Positions 1-9,431 of a stretch of 64,000 bases of DNA are shown here, piece by piece. The stretch's first letter is position 1, and every line of letters begins with the position of its first letter. The position numbers and the translations under genes were made by a program. The stretch is from Pedobacter sp. D749 (GTDB taxonomy: Bacteria; Bacteroidota; Bacteroidia; Sphingobacteriales; Sphingobacteriaceae). The notes beneath the pieces were generated by a model. It worked only from the letters and a program-made list of their open reading frames with translations. It searched no databases and was not told the DNA's origin. The stretch is taken from assembly GCF_019317285.1 (NCBI RefSeq), contig NZ_CP079218.1:372001-436000 (forward strand), read 5' to 3'.

Positions 1-434
1 TATAAATATATCTTGAATGAAGATAGAATCCATAAATGTCCACGCAAATCGCTCGCCAGGTCTGTAATCCGCATCCCTTTAGTTTCTTTTATGATAGCGA
101 AACTTTCTTTTGTTGGATTGTATTGATACACACCATTGTTTGTGCCAACCCAAAGTGTTTGTTCGTGATCGTGGTGAAGTGCAGAAATCAGATCGTTACC
201 CAAACTACCAGCTTTTTCGGTATCGTTTCGGTAGGTTTTAAAAGAATAACCGTCAAACCGGTTCAAACCATCTTTAGTGCCAAACCACATAAAGCCGTTC
301 CCATCCTGCACACTACAAAAGGCCGTATTATTAGAAAGCCCGTTCTCTACCTGGTAATGCCTGAAATAATAAGGTTGCGCCCAAAGCAGGGTGGCCGAAA
401 ATAATAGGTATAAAAGGATGATGAGTTTTTTCAA
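1..434 (-). CDS. Hybrid two-component sensor/regulator (HTCS), N-terminal part
   Basis: This is the first 144 codons of a gene that runs off the left edge. The most upstream usable start is TTG at 434; no in-frame ATG lies just above it. The product opens with KKLIILLYLLFSATLLWAQ, a signal peptide, and continues with two-component regulator propeller repeats: NGLSNNTAFCSVQDGNGFMW, FGTKDGLNRFDGYSF and LWVGTNNGVYQYN. This is the usual N-terminus of Bacteroidota HTCS proteins, where a periplasmic propeller senses an oligosaccharide and cytoplasmic kinase, receiver and AraC domains follow; those later domains lie outside the window. It faces away from the SusC operon at 2359, a common layout for the regulator of a polysaccharide utilisation locus. 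That it controls this locus is inferred from position. Confidence 0.85.
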   Translation of the reverse strand, partial: MKKLIILLYLLFSATLLWAQPYYFRHYQVENGLSNNTAFCSVQDGNGFMWFGTKDGLNRFDGYSFKTYRNDTEKAGSLGNDLISALHHDHEQTLWVGTNNGVYQYNPTKESFAIIKETKGMRITDLASDLRGHLWILSSFKIYL

Positions 435-620
435 GAGATATTGGTCAGTAGCTTCAAATATATTAAAGAAATGTTTTGCTTTCAGGTTAATTTGAGTTTG
501 AGAGGATTTGTAGAGGAATTGAGACAGATTCTATTTTAATTTGGGAAAGCCTTAAAGATAGAAACTCAGTTTTTATAGAAATGAAATTGCGAACTGCCAA
601 CTGCAAATTGTAAACTGATT
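435..620. other. Gap upstream of the HTCS gene, no feature recognised
   Basis: AT-rich non-coding DNA just upstream of the sensor gene. It should hold the sensor's promoter, but I could not identify a convincing Bacteroidota promoter motif. The end of the stretch (about 580-620) has short phrases resembling the end of the repeat unit that follows. Confidence 0.4.
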
Positions 621-1680
621 TGGGCGTTCCCTAAGCTGCGCAAAGGTCGGGCTTTTGCAGGGCTGCGCTTTGCTCCGGTACCGATGAAGAATCGGTACTG
701 AACCCTTACAATCCCTAACGCAAAACCCACAGCTTTATAAACCTCGCAGGTTTTTAAACGGCGCAGTCCTCAATGAGGCCATTAAAAATAAATACAACGC
801 CGAATTAAACCTGCGAGGTCTGATCTAAATTAGGACTACAGGCTTGTGTTAAATAAACCTGATAGAACGGAAAGCCCGGAGCCCGATTTTTCATCGGGAG
901 AGGACTTGAAGAGATAGCAGGGCTTCCCTAACCGAAATGTGCCAGCCGCATCATTTCCAAAAAAACAAAAACCACTTCAGCAGCATATCGACAACTGTCA
1001 ATTGCCAATTAATCTGGGCGTTCCCTAAGCTGCACAAAGGTCGGGCTTTTCAGGGCTGCGCTTCGCTCCGGTACCGATGAAGGATCGGTACTGGACCCTT
1101 ACAATCCCTAACGCAAACCCACGGCTTTATAGACCTCGCAGGTTTTTAAACGGCGCAGTCCTCAATGAGGCCATTAAAAATAAATACAACGCCGAATTAA
1201 ACCTGCGAGGTCTGATCTAAATTAGGACTACAGGCTTGTGTTAAATAAACCTGATAGAACGGAAAGCCCGGAGCCCGATTTTTCATCGGGAGAGGACTTG
1301 AAGAGATAGCAGGGCTTCCCTAACCGAAATGTGCCAGCCGCATCATTTCCAAAAAAACAAAAACCACTTCAGCAGCATATCGACAACTGTCAATTGCCAA
1401 TTAATCTGGGCGTTCCCTAAGCTGCACAAAGGTCGGGCTTTGCAGGGCTGCGCTTCGCTCCGGTACCGATGAAGGATCGGTACTGGACCCTTACAATCCC
1501 TAACGCAAACCCACGGCTTTATAGACCTCGCAGGTTTTTAAACGGCGCAGTCCTCAATGAGGCCATTAAAAATAAATACAACGCTGAATTAAACCTGCGA
1601 GGTCTGATCTAAATTAGGACTACAGGCCTGTGTTAAATAAACCTGATAGAACGGAAAGCCCGGATCTCAATTTTTCATCC
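621..1680. repeat. Tandem direct repeat, ~393-bp unit, 2.7 copies
   Basis: Copies begin with TGGGCGTTCCCTAAGCTGC at 621, 1015 and 1407, giving periods of 394 and 392 bases. The third copy stops near 1680. Copies 2 and 3 are almost identical and copy 1 differs at a handful of bases. Each unit carries internal inverted repeats: a 13-base pair of arms (ACCTCGCAGGTTT at 741-753 and its complement at 807-819 in copy 1), a GTACCGAT/ATCGGTAC pair, and CCCGAT/ATCGGG around a T run. No plausible gene lies inside. It looks like an expanded intergenic palindromic element. The units are too long and too few for a CRISPR. Confidence 0.9.
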
Positions 1681-2062
1681 TACCGTGTGGACATATCTTT
1701 TTTGAGAATAGTTTAGGCATTTTGCTAACTGATTTTAATAAAGCACAGGTTTTAGCAAAGGACGCCGTCAATCCCAAGTGGCAGAAGGATCAAAAAAACA
1801 GGTGCAATACAGAACAAAGGACACTACCAAACCTGAAACGCAGTGGTTTTGTGTTCATAAACGATAATTCAAAGCTATAAAGGAATTGAACACAAAACAA
1901 AGTGCCGCTGTTTTTTTGATGAGCATGGGGCAGTGTGAAGCCACCTTGTTGGATTGACAAAGCGCTTTGGGTACTTTGGCGCTCCAAAGTACCATGCCCC
2001 TGCGGCATAGAGCAGTAGAATAATATTATGAATTGTATCAAAATGATAGGAGTGTTATCGGT
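1681..2062. other. Segment interrupting the third repeat copy
   Basis: About 380 bases separate the broken end of repeat copy 3 from a 65-base piece that matches the tail of the same repeat unit (2063-2127), so this segment looks inserted into, or substituted within, a repeat copy. It contains a perfect hairpin with 10-base arms, GGTACTTTGG at 1970-1979 and CCAAAGTACC at 1984-1993. A minus-strand open frame at 1790-2041 has no recognisable domain and low-complexity composition, so I do not call it a gene. No transposase and no obvious target-site duplication are visible. Confidence 0.5.
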
Positions 2063-2127
2063 AGAGGACTTGATTGATAGCAGGGCTTCCCTAACCGAAA
2101 CGTGCCAGCCCCATCATTTCCAAAAAA
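2063..2127. repeat. Detached tail of the ~393-bp repeat unit
   Basis: About 65 bases match the AGAGGACTTGAAGAGATAGC to CATCATTTCC part of the unit, with a few substitutions. In the complete copies this part directly follows the sequence at which copy 3 breaks off, which supports the idea that 1681-2062 interrupts one copy. Confidence 0.75.
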
Positions 2128-2141
2128 CTGTTGCTTTAAAG

Positions 2142-2162
2142 ATCCTGAGCTGAACTCAGGAT
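2142..2162. repeat. Small intergenic hairpin
   Basis: Perfect 8-base arms, ATCCTGAG and CTCAGGAT, with a 5-base loop. It lies about 200 bases upstream of susC. It could be another short dispersed palindrome or part of the leader region of the SusC operon. No run of T follows, so it is not a typical terminator. Confidence 0.55.
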
Positions 2163-2358
2163 GACGCATTGAGCGGCATTTTCCGTGTCTCCGAGCCTCC
2201 GTGGCTAAACAGACTCCTTAAATACAAATCGAGACAAAATGGAGAAATATTGATACAAATCCGTATCCCGCGCTAATGCTAAAAACTGAATCTTTGGAAA
2301 GAATTAAATCGAACTAAAACCATTTACTTCTAGTATTTAACCAAATTCCTAACCAAAT

Positions 2359-5300
2359 ATGAAAAGAAGTTTACTCTACTATGGCGGCTTTGTACGCATG
2401 GATTGGTACTTGCTTCAAAAGATGTTTTTGAAACGCAAAATCCTTACTGTTATTTTTACCTCAATTACCGTACTCTTGCTTTCATTTCAGCTTAGTGCAC
2501 AGGAACAAAGCACCGTGACCGGTACTGTTACTGACGAGAAGGGTGAAACAGTTGTGGGTGCCAGCATTAAAATTAAAGGTACCAGCACAGGGGCAACAAC
2601 TGATGCTGACGGAAAATTTAAAATCCAGGTGGCAGATAAAAATGCAACCCTGATTTTTATTTATGTAGGTTATGTCAACCAGGAAGTTGCATTGGCAGGC
2701 CGTTCGCAGGTTAATGTTAAACTTAAACCCTCCAATAACGATCTCTCAGAAGTGGTGGTAGTGGGGTATAACACACAGAAAAAAGAAGCCATTACCGGGG
2801 CAATCTCTTCCATTAGCAGTAAAGACCTCGAAAAAGTACATGGCGGTTCAACCGTGAGTACTGGCCTTGCTGGTAAACTACCTGGGGTTTCGTTCAGGAT
2901 GCCTGACGGTAGACCGGGATCGAGTGCAAACATCCAGATCCGTAACATGGGTAATCCGTTATATGTAATTGATGGTATCCAGCAGGATGCAGGACAGTTT
3001 AATAATATCTCGCCCAACGATATCGAAACCATCAGTGTGCTAAAAGATGCTTCAGCCGCTATTTATGGTAGCAGGGCCGCTAACGGGGTAATTTTAGTGA
3101 CCACTAAAAGAGGTAAAAACAGTACGCGCAATACTTTTAGTGTTGATGCTTATACCGGATGGCAGAACTGGGTACGTTTCCCTGAAACTACCGATGCTTA
3201 CCAGTGGATGTTGGGAAAAGCTACCGCAGAATTAAACCAGAACGGCAAAACAGATATTACACCATCAGAACTTGAAAAATGGAAAGCCGGAACAGAATAT
3301 GGCTATCAGAGCCAGAACTGGAGAGATATCATCATTGCGCCAAACGCGCCGCAATCTTCGATTAATTTGAGTGCTTCTGGTGGCAGCGACAAAGTGAATT
3401 ATTACTTCTCAGGTACACACCTTGATCAGAAAGGGGTGTATGGAACGGAACGTGAGTTCGATTTTAACCGGACCAACATCCAGAGTAATATAGAAGCTAA
3501 AATAACCGACCGTTTTAAAGTTGGTATGCTCATTAACGGCCGTATAGAAAGCCGCGATCAGCCAGGCGTACCGGGTGGTGACGATTATTTTGCTGCACGT
3601 TTTGCGCTTTTGAGAAACAGGCCGACTGAACAGGCTTATGCCAATGGTAATCCGAATTACCCGAATGATATCGGGCACAATACGGAACAGTTTGCCGTAC
3701 AGAGCAAAGCCTTAACCGGTTACTGGAAATCAGACTGGAGGGTTTTACAGACCAATTTATCAGCAAGTTACGATACGCCTATAAAAGGTTTAGAGATAAA
3801 AGGTTTATACTCTTATTACATTGCCGATAACGTCATAAACGGCCATGAGTATACTTATAATGTCTATACTTATCATCCTGAAACTGGTGTTTACGAAGAA
3901 AAAGTTGGAAGTTCTAACCCATACAGGGAGCGCAGAAACGAAAAGATATACACCAATACCTATCAGTTACAGGCCAACTACAACCGTACTTTTGGTAAAC
4001 ACACTGTTGGTGGCGTTTTGGTAGCGGAGCGTTTAGACCGTTTTAGAACCTATACTTTCCAGCATGCCGTACCACAGACCAATATTCTGCCTGTTTTGCA
4101 GTTCGCTGATATGGACGGACAGGATTTCGCTGATATTCAGGAAGAAGAAGCCCGTATTGGTTACGTAGCCAGGGTAAACTATAATTATGACAATAAATAT
4201 TACCTGGAACTTTCTGGCCGTAGAGATGCCTCATGGAAATTTGCACCCGACAGGCGTGTAGGTTATTTCCCTTCAGCATCCATTGGTTGGAGAATTACCC
4301 AGGAGAAATTTATGAAATCGCTTTTAGGCGAAAGTACTGTCTTGAACGATTTGAAACTTCGTGCATCTTATGGTGTGCTGGGAGATGACGATCTCGGTAT
4401 TGACCCTTTCGCTTACATTCCGGGCTATAGATACAACCAGGGAAGTGTGATCTTAGATGGTAAGAATATTACCACTTCAAGGGATAAAGGTCCGATTATC
4501 AATAACCTAAGCTGGCTGAAAAGCAAAATGACAGATATCGGTTTAGATTTTTCATTGTTTAACAGTAAGCTAAGCGGAACGGCAGATTATTTCTATAGAA
4601 AACGTACCGGTTTAAAGCAGGTTAAAAATGATGTTGTGGTGCCTATTGAATTGGGATACCCGCTGGCAGCAGAAAACCTGGAAAGTGATGCGCAGTTCGG
4701 AGCAGAATTCGCGTTAAATTACAGGGATAAGATCGGAGAATTTAACTACAATGTTGGTGGAAATATTTCCATTAGCCGAAGAAAATTTTTAGATCAGTAT
4801 AAACCGCGTTACGGCAACTCGTGGGACAATTACAGAAATAGCTATAACCAGCGTTATACCGATATTTTCTGGGGATACGAGGTAACTGGGCAATTCCAGA
4901 ATATTGATGAGATCAATAATTATAAAGTAAACATTGATGGACAGGGAAACCGCTCTTTATTGCCGGGCGATTTAATTTATAAAGATCAGAACGGCGACGG
5001 TGTGATTAATGACCTGGATCAAAGACCGATTGGATATACCACACAAGGTCAGCCGAACATCGGCTTCGGTTTCACCATAGGCGGTTCTTACAAAAACTTT
5101 GATTTTTCAGCAGATTTTTCAGGCGGAGCCTTGTACTCATGGAACCAGAACTGGGAACAGCGATGGGCATTCCAGAATACAGGTGCTTTATTGCAGAGTT
5201 TTGCTGACGACAGCTGGCACCGTACCAATCCATACGACCTGAACAGCGCATGGATTCCTGGGAAATATCCTGCATTACGATTTAATGATGGCGGACACAG

Positions 5301-5562
5301 CAATTACAACAAAAACTCTACTTTTTGGCTGCACAATGTAAGGTATCTGCGTGCCCGTACGCTTGAGGTCGGTTATACCATACCCAAAAAATGGGCCGAA
5401 AAAATCAAGATCCAGAATGCCAGGGTTTATGTTAACGGATATAACCTCTTTTCTATCGATAACCTGAAAGATTATGGTGTAGACCCTGAAATTGCAGATG
5501 ATAACGGATTACAGTACCCACAGAACAAGTTTTTTAATATCGGTATTAAATTAACGCTGTAA
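2359..5562 (+). CDS. susC: SusC/RagA-family TonB-linked outer membrane transporter
   Basis: The 1067-residue product is a TonB-dependent outer membrane channel that imports oligosaccharides together with its SusD partner. Residues 22-48 look like a signal peptide (MFLKRK, hydrophobic core, QLSAQ). A carboxypeptidase-regulatory-like domain follows at about 53-125 (TGTVTDEKGETVVGASIKIK), then the plug (EVVVVGYNTQKKEAITGAI, LKDASAAIYGSRAANGVILV) and a long beta-barrel ending in FFNIGIKLTL. Length is typical of the family. The first 21 residues (MKRSLLYYGGFVRMDWYLLQ) precede the signal peptide, so translation could instead begin at Met22; I kept the upstream ATG. SusD starts one base after the stop. 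Substrate cannot be read from the protein alone; the neighbouring GH43/GH5/GH2 genes suggest arabinose- or xylose-containing glycans. Confidence 0.95.
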   Translation: MKRSLLYYGGFVRMDWYLLQKMFLKRKILTVIFTSITVLLLSFQLSAQEQSTVTGTVTDEKGETVVGASIKIKGTSTGATTDADGKFKIQVADKNATLIFIYVGYVNQEVALAGRSQVNVKLKPSNNDLSEVVVVGYNTQKKEAITGAISSISSKDLEKVHGGSTVSTGLAGKLPGVSFRMPDGRPGSSANIQIRNMGNPLYVIDGIQQDAGQFNNISPNDIETISVLKDASAAIYGSRAANGVILVTTKRGKNSTRNTFSVDAYTGWQNWVRFPETTDAYQWMLGKATAELNQNGKTDITPSELEKWKAGTEYGYQSQNWRDIIIAPNAPQSSINLSASGGSDKVNYYFSGTHLDQKGVYGTEREFDFNRTNIQSNIEAKITDRFKVGMLINGRIESRDQPGVPGGDDYFAARFALLRNRPTEQAYANGNPNYPNDIGHNTEQFAVQSKALTGYWKSDWRVLQTNLSASYDTPIKGLEIKGLYSYYIADNVINGHEYTYNVYTYHPETGVYEEKVGSSNPYRERRNEKIYTNTYQLQANYNRTFGKHTVGGVLVAERLDRFRTYTFQHAVPQTNILPVLQFADMDGQDFADIQEEEARIGYVARVNYNYDNKYYLELSGRRDASWKFAPDRRVGYFPSASIGWRITQEKFMKSLLGESTVLNDLKLRASYGVLGDDDLGIDPFAYIPGYRYNQGSVILDGKNITTSRDKGPIINNLSWLKSKMTDIGLDFSLFNSKLSGTADYFYRKRTGLKQVKNDVVVPIELGYPLAAENLESDAQFGAEFALNYRDKIGEFNYNVGGNISISRRKFLDQYKPRYGNSWDNYRNSYNQRYTDIFWGYEVTGQFQNIDEINNYKVNIDGQGNRSLLPGDLIYKDQNGDGVINDLDQRPIGYTTQGQPNIGFGFTIGGSYKNFDFSADFSGGALYSWNQNWEQRWAFQNTGALLQSFADDSWHRTNPYDLNSAWIPGKYPALRFNDGGHSNYNKNSTFWLHNVRYLRARTLEVGYTIPKKWAEKIKIQNARVYVNGYNLFSIDNLKDYGVDPEIADDNGLQYPQNKFFNIGIKLTL

Positions 5563-5563
5563 C

Positions 5564-7486
5564 ATGAAAAAGACTAATCAGATGAAAAAAATTATATATG
5601 CATTTGCTGCCATCGCCTTTTTGAGTTTTGCGCAGTCGTGTAAAAAAGATTCAGAATTTTTAGATAAACAACCTACCAGTACCCTGCCGATTGATGCGGT
5701 ATGGAAAGATCCAAACCTGGTGCTTACCGTTGTTGGCGATCTTTACGACCGCTATCCAGATTACCAGACGATCGAGGCATGGTGGACTTTTGCCGTTTTT
5801 GACGAAGGTTTTGCCTCCGCCAGCGGTGATTATTTCCGTCACCAGAATTTAGAGTATGGTTATGATGCCTGGAGATACTGGGACATGGGTGTTTACGGTT
5901 ATATCCGTGACCTGAATATGTTTATTAAACGCGGGCAGGAATCTACCGCTTTAAAAGCAGAAGACCGCGACCGTTTCCTTGCCGAAGCGCGTTTTATCAG
6001 GGCGGGGGTATATTTCGAAATGGTAAAAGCAATGGGCGGTGTGCCGTTGATCACAACCGTTTTAGATTATAATTATAGCGGCGACCCAAGTTACCTACAG
6101 TTTCCAAGGGCAAAAGAAACCGAAATTTATGATTTCGTGATTTCAGAACTGGAAGCCGTAAAAACCATACTGCCTGATAATCCGACTGTACAGAGCAGGG
6201 CTACAAAAGCTGCGGCATTAGCCATGGAATCAAGAGCAGCATTATATGCGGGTTCAATCGCCAAATACAGCAACTCGCAGTTGAGCTTGCCAGGTGGAGA
6301 AGTGGGTATATCATCGGGTCTGGCCAATGCTTATTTTACCAAATCCTTAGCTGCCGCAAAAGAGATTATCGATGGCGGCAAATATTCGCTTTACAAAAAG
6401 AACCCTAATTTATCTGAAAATTTCGCCGCGCTTTTTACTGATAAAGGCAGTAATCCGGAAGTGATTTTTGCGAAAGATTTTAAATTGAAAACCAATAAGG
6501 TTCATGGTTTTACGATCGATAACCAGCCACGTTCTTCTGCAGAGGAAGCGCAGGGTGGACGTTTAAATCCATCGTTAAACCTTGTTCAGTCTTTCGAAAA
6601 ACTGGATAATACTTATGCATCCATGGCCTCGGTTGATGGAAGTGGTAACCCGGTTTATTACAGTGGTATCACCGATATTTTTGCGGGTCGTGATGCACGC
6701 TTGGCAGGAACGGTAATTCTTCCGGGAACGCAGTTTAAAGGCAAAACCGTTGATATCTGGGCTGGCTACCAATTGGCCGATGGTTCTATCGTAACAGGCG
6801 ATAACTTCGGACAGAACAAAACGAATGTTCTTCCGGGAAATGCAGGTTCTGTACAAGTGGTTGGTGCTGATGGTCCTGTAGATGGACTCGAATTCAGCGC
6901 ACAGTCAGGCTTTTATGTTCGCAAATATTTAGATCCAGCAACAGGTTCAGGACAGATCGGTACCCGCAGTGATGTTTGGTGGATCCGTTACCGTTATGCC
7001 GAGGTATTGTTAAATGCAGCCGAAGCAGCTTTTGAACTGGGCGATCCCACTACAGCAGCTAACTATATTAAACAAGTAAGAGATCGTGCAGGATTAACTG
7101 TTGCTTTAACCCCGGCAGAGATCACTTTCGACCGTATTGTACACGAGCGTAAAGTAGAATTAGCCTTCGAAGGACATGAACTTTGGGATATGAAACGCTG
7201 GAGACTGGCTGATAAAGTTTGGAACGGCAATAACATGTCTGCAGCCGATTTTATCAATGCAAACAATATTGGTAGCGCAACACGCACCAGTACGCAGGTA
7301 TTTGGCTTGTGGCCATACAAATATTATAACCCTGGCAACGCAAACCATTTGAAATATATTTTTAAAGTGATTAAACCAAGCCGTGTAACCGCTGCACACC
7401 GTTTCCGTATCGGAAATTACTACTCTTCAATCGGGCAGGATGTACTTAACGGAAACCCTAAAATTGTAAGAAACCCTAACCAATAA
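5564..7486 (+). CDS. susD: SusD/RagB-family glycan-binding lipoprotein
   Basis: The 640-residue product is the surface lipoprotein that caps the SusC channel and captures oligosaccharides. A second Met at residue 7 (MKKIIYAF) is also a possible start. The signal peptide ends at a lipobox, SFAQSC, with the lipidated Cys at 26. Family landmarks include FLAEARFIRAGVYFEMVK early in the TPR-like part, WWIRYRYAEVLLNAAEAAF in the middle, and IVHERKVELAFEGHELWDMK near the C-terminus. It begins one base after susC, so the pair is probably translated together. Residue identity gives no firm ligand; the enzymes downstream are the best clue. Confidence 0.95.
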   Translation: MKKTNQMKKIIYAFAAIAFLSFAQSCKKDSEFLDKQPTSTLPIDAVWKDPNLVLTVVGDLYDRYPDYQTIEAWWTFAVFDEGFASASGDYFRHQNLEYGYDAWRYWDMGVYGYIRDLNMFIKRGQESTALKAEDRDRFLAEARFIRAGVYFEMVKAMGGVPLITTVLDYNYSGDPSYLQFPRAKETEIYDFVISELEAVKTILPDNPTVQSRATKAAALAMESRAALYAGSIAKYSNSQLSLPGGEVGISSGLANAYFTKSLAAAKEIIDGGKYSLYKKNPNLSENFAALFTDKGSNPEVIFAKDFKLKTNKVHGFTIDNQPRSSAEEAQGGRLNPSLNLVQSFEKLDNTYASMASVDGSGNPVYYSGITDIFAGRDARLAGTVILPGTQFKGKTVDIWAGYQLADGSIVTGDNFGQNKTNVLPGNAGSVQVVGADGPVDGLEFSAQSGFYVRKYLDPATGSGQIGTRSDVWWIRYRYAEVLLNAAEAAFELGDPTTAANYIKQVRDRAGLTVALTPAEITFDRIVHERKVELAFEGHELWDMKRWRLADKVWNGNNMSAADFINANNIGSATRTSTQVFGLWPYKYYNPGNANHLKYIFKVIKPSRVTAAHRFRIGNYYSSIGQDVLNGNPKIVRNPNQ

Positions 7487-7498
7487 GCAGATATAGAT

Positions 7499-8200
7499 AT
7501 GAAAATTAGATTTTATTTCATGATAGGGGCACTTATTGCCGTTCTTTTTGCTTCATGTAAAAAAGATAACTACGAAGCACCTGAAGCCGATTTTACCGGG
7601 CGGATCGTTTATAAAGGAGAACCCATCAGTGTTCAATATGGTCAGGTTAATTTCGAACTCTGGCAGTCAGGTTTTGGGAATTATTCCGCGCTGAATGTTA
7701 ATGTGAGCCAGGATGGAACCTACTCTGCCAAATTATTCAACGGAGATTATAAATTGGTTTTTTCTCCAAACCAGGGGCCTTTTTTATGGAAAAAGAATGC
7801 TACCGGAAGACAGGATAGCATTGCGGTAAACATTAATGGCAGTAAAACCATAGATATTGAGGTAATGCCTTACTATATGATCCGCGGAGCCACACTTACC
7901 GCTGCAGCAGGTAAAATAAATGCTTTTTGTAAACTTGAAAAAATCATCACCAATGCCGATGGCAAGGATATCGAAAATGTATCGCTCTATATTAATAAAA
8001 CACAGTTTGTAGATGGTAGTAATAATATCGCTACCCAGCAGATCAGTGGTGCAGCCATCGCCGACCTCAACAACCTGAGCATGAGTGTTACGATCCCAAA
8101 CATTACACCTACTCAAAATTATGTTTTTGCCAGGATAGGTGTTAAAATTGCCGGTGTTGACGATCTGATTTTTACACCAGTAAGTAAAATAGGTTTTTAA
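7499..8200 (+). CDS. DUF3823-type lipoprotein of the utilisation locus
   Basis: A 233-residue lipoprotein with a signal peptide and lipobox LFASC, Cys at 20, followed by KKD. The sequence EADFTGRIVYKGEPI, the FELWQSG phrase and the GPFLW stretch resemble the DUF3823 family, which occurs almost only downstream of SusD in Bacteroidota. The protein is mostly beta-strand in character and probably has two Ig-like domains. It starts 12 bases after susD, in the same operon. By position it may be an accessory surface glycan-binding protein. That role is inference; the family has no well-established activity that I can cite. Confidence 0.8.
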   Translation: MKIRFYFMIGALIAVLFASCKKDNYEAPEADFTGRIVYKGEPISVQYGQVNFELWQSGFGNYSALNVNVSQDGTYSAKLFNGDYKLVFSPNQGPFLWKKNATGRQDSIAVNINGSKTIDIEVMPYYMIRGATLTAAAGKINAFCKLEKIITNADGKDIENVSLYINKTQFVDGSNNIATQQISGAAIADLNNLSMSVTIPNITPTQNYVFARIGVKIAGVDDLIFTPVSKIGF

Positions 8201-8214
8201 TTTTTTTAAATTTT

Positions 8215-8298
8215 CGTCATTCCCGCGCAGGCGGGAATCTTAATGCGCAGATAACCACTCATTATACATTAAGATTCCCAATTGGGTTGGGAATGACG
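8215..8298. repeat. Intergenic palindromic repeat, family A, copy 1
   Basis: Outer arms CGTCATTCCC (8215-8224) and GGGAATGACG (8289-8298) are perfect complements, and an inner pair (GGGAATCTTAATG against CATTAAGATTCCC) extends the stem. The same family recurs at 13837-13905 between other genes of this locus. It sits just after the DUF3823 gene and could weaken transcription into the GH43 gene or protect the 3' end of the upstream mRNA. Confidence 0.85.
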
Positions 8299-8347
8299 AT
8301 CAATGTAAATATTATTATTAATCAATATCTTACTCTTAGTAAAGCCA

Positions 8348-9313
8348 ATGAAATATATTTATGCCTTTTTTTTATGCTTTTCATTCTGTTCCATTAGCAA
8401 AGAACTACTTGCAAAACCGCTAAATGATACCCTTTATCTTGCCGATCCGACCATTTTTGTAGATAATGGCCGTTATTATTTATATGGTACGAGTAGCGAT
8501 CAGGGTTTTTTGGTTTATGTTTCAAAAGACCTTAAAAACTGGAGCAAAAAGTCAGAAAATAATGGATTTGCTTTAAAAAAGGATGATGTCTTCGGTAGCA
8601 AGGGTTTTTGGGCCCCGCAGGTATTTAAAAGGGGGAATACTTATTATATGGCCTACACCGCTGATGAGCAGATTGCCATTGCTCAGAGCAAAAGTCCTTT
8701 AGGTCCATTTAAACAGGAAACATTAAAAGCCATTTCTGGCACAGGAAAACAGATCGATCCCTTTGTATTTACCGATGCAGATGGGAAGAATTACCTATAT
8801 CATGTAAAACTTGATAAAGGCAACCGGATTTATGTATCCGAACTGAAGGCTGATTTTTCGGATGTCATCCCGAACACTGCAAAGGAATGTTTATCTGGAA
8901 CCGAATTCTGGGAAAATACCGCAAAAACCGATTGGCCGATAACCGAAGGCCCAACGGTACTCAAAAAAGATCAGCTTTATTACCTTTTTTATTCTGCAAA
9001 CGATTTCAGAAATCCCGATTATGCGGTGGGTTATGCTACTTCGGGCTCACCAACAGGGCCGTGGACGAAATATGCGGGAAACCCGATCATTAGCAGGAAG
9101 TTGTTAAAATTTAATGGAACTGGTCACGGCGATTTTTTTACCGATAAAAACGGGGATTTGCAGTATGTATTTCACATCCATCATAACAATCAAAAAGTAT
9201 CGCCAAGAGCTACAGCTATTATAAAGGCTGCTTTTGTAAAAGATAAAAACGGTACTGAACAAATGCATGTCGACCCTAAAAGTTTCCGCTTTTTAATGCA
9301 GGGCGCAAATTGA
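8348..9313 (+). CDS. Glycoside hydrolase family 43 enzyme
   Basis: A 321-residue secreted GH43 enzyme with one five-bladed propeller and no added binding domain. A signal peptide spans about 1-22. The three catalytic carboxylates are visible: Asp33 in LADPTIF (general base), Asp137 in QIDPFVF (pKa modulator) and Glu200 in ITEGPTV (general acid). A WAPQV motif and the late GHGDFF stretch also fit the fold. Known GH43 members are inverting arabinofuranosidases, xylosidases and arabinanases; which one applies here cannot be decided. It is separated from the DUF3823 gene by a palindromic repeat and is followed by a second GH43 gene. Confidence 0.9.
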   Translation: MKYIYAFFLCFSFCSISKELLAKPLNDTLYLADPTIFVDNGRYYLYGTSSDQGFLVYVSKDLKNWSKKSENNGFALKKDDVFGSKGFWAPQVFKRGNTYYMAYTADEQIAIAQSKSPLGPFKQETLKAISGTGKQIDPFVFTDADGKNYLYHVKLDKGNRIYVSELKADFSDVIPNTAKECLSGTEFWENTAKTDWPITEGPTVLKKDQLYYLFYSANDFRNPDYAVGYATSGSPTGPWTKYAGNPIISRKLLKFNGTGHGDFFTDKNGDLQYVFHIHHNNQKVSPRATAIIKAAFVKDKNGTEQMHVDPKSFRFLMQGAN

Positions 9314-9431
9314 TTGCTTTTGTAGAAATATTGAAACAAAAAAAAGGCTGGTTTCAGAAAAGAAATCACTTTTTTTAAAGATTGATAAAATGCAGCAGCA
9401 TGAGAAAAATAGCAGGTGTAAAGCTTTAAAA

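Noticed and set aside
36..404. Plus-strand open frame across the left edge
   Set aside because: It lies opposite the HTCS propeller sequence, which has clear family motifs on the minus strand.
621..1680. CRISPR array
   Set aside because: The units are about 393 bases with no unique spacers and only three copies; no cas gene is near.
1790..2041. Minus-strand frame as a small gene
   Set aside because: It lies in a segment inserted into a repeat, crosses a perfect hairpin and has no domain or signal.
1681..2062. Insertion sequence
   Set aside because: No transposase, no terminal inverted repeats at the edges and no target duplication were seen.
2200..2358. Canonical Bacteroidota promoter upstream of susC
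   Set aside because: A near match (AATCTTTG) to TAnnTTTG exists but lacks the first T and has no clear -33 partner, so I did not annotate it.
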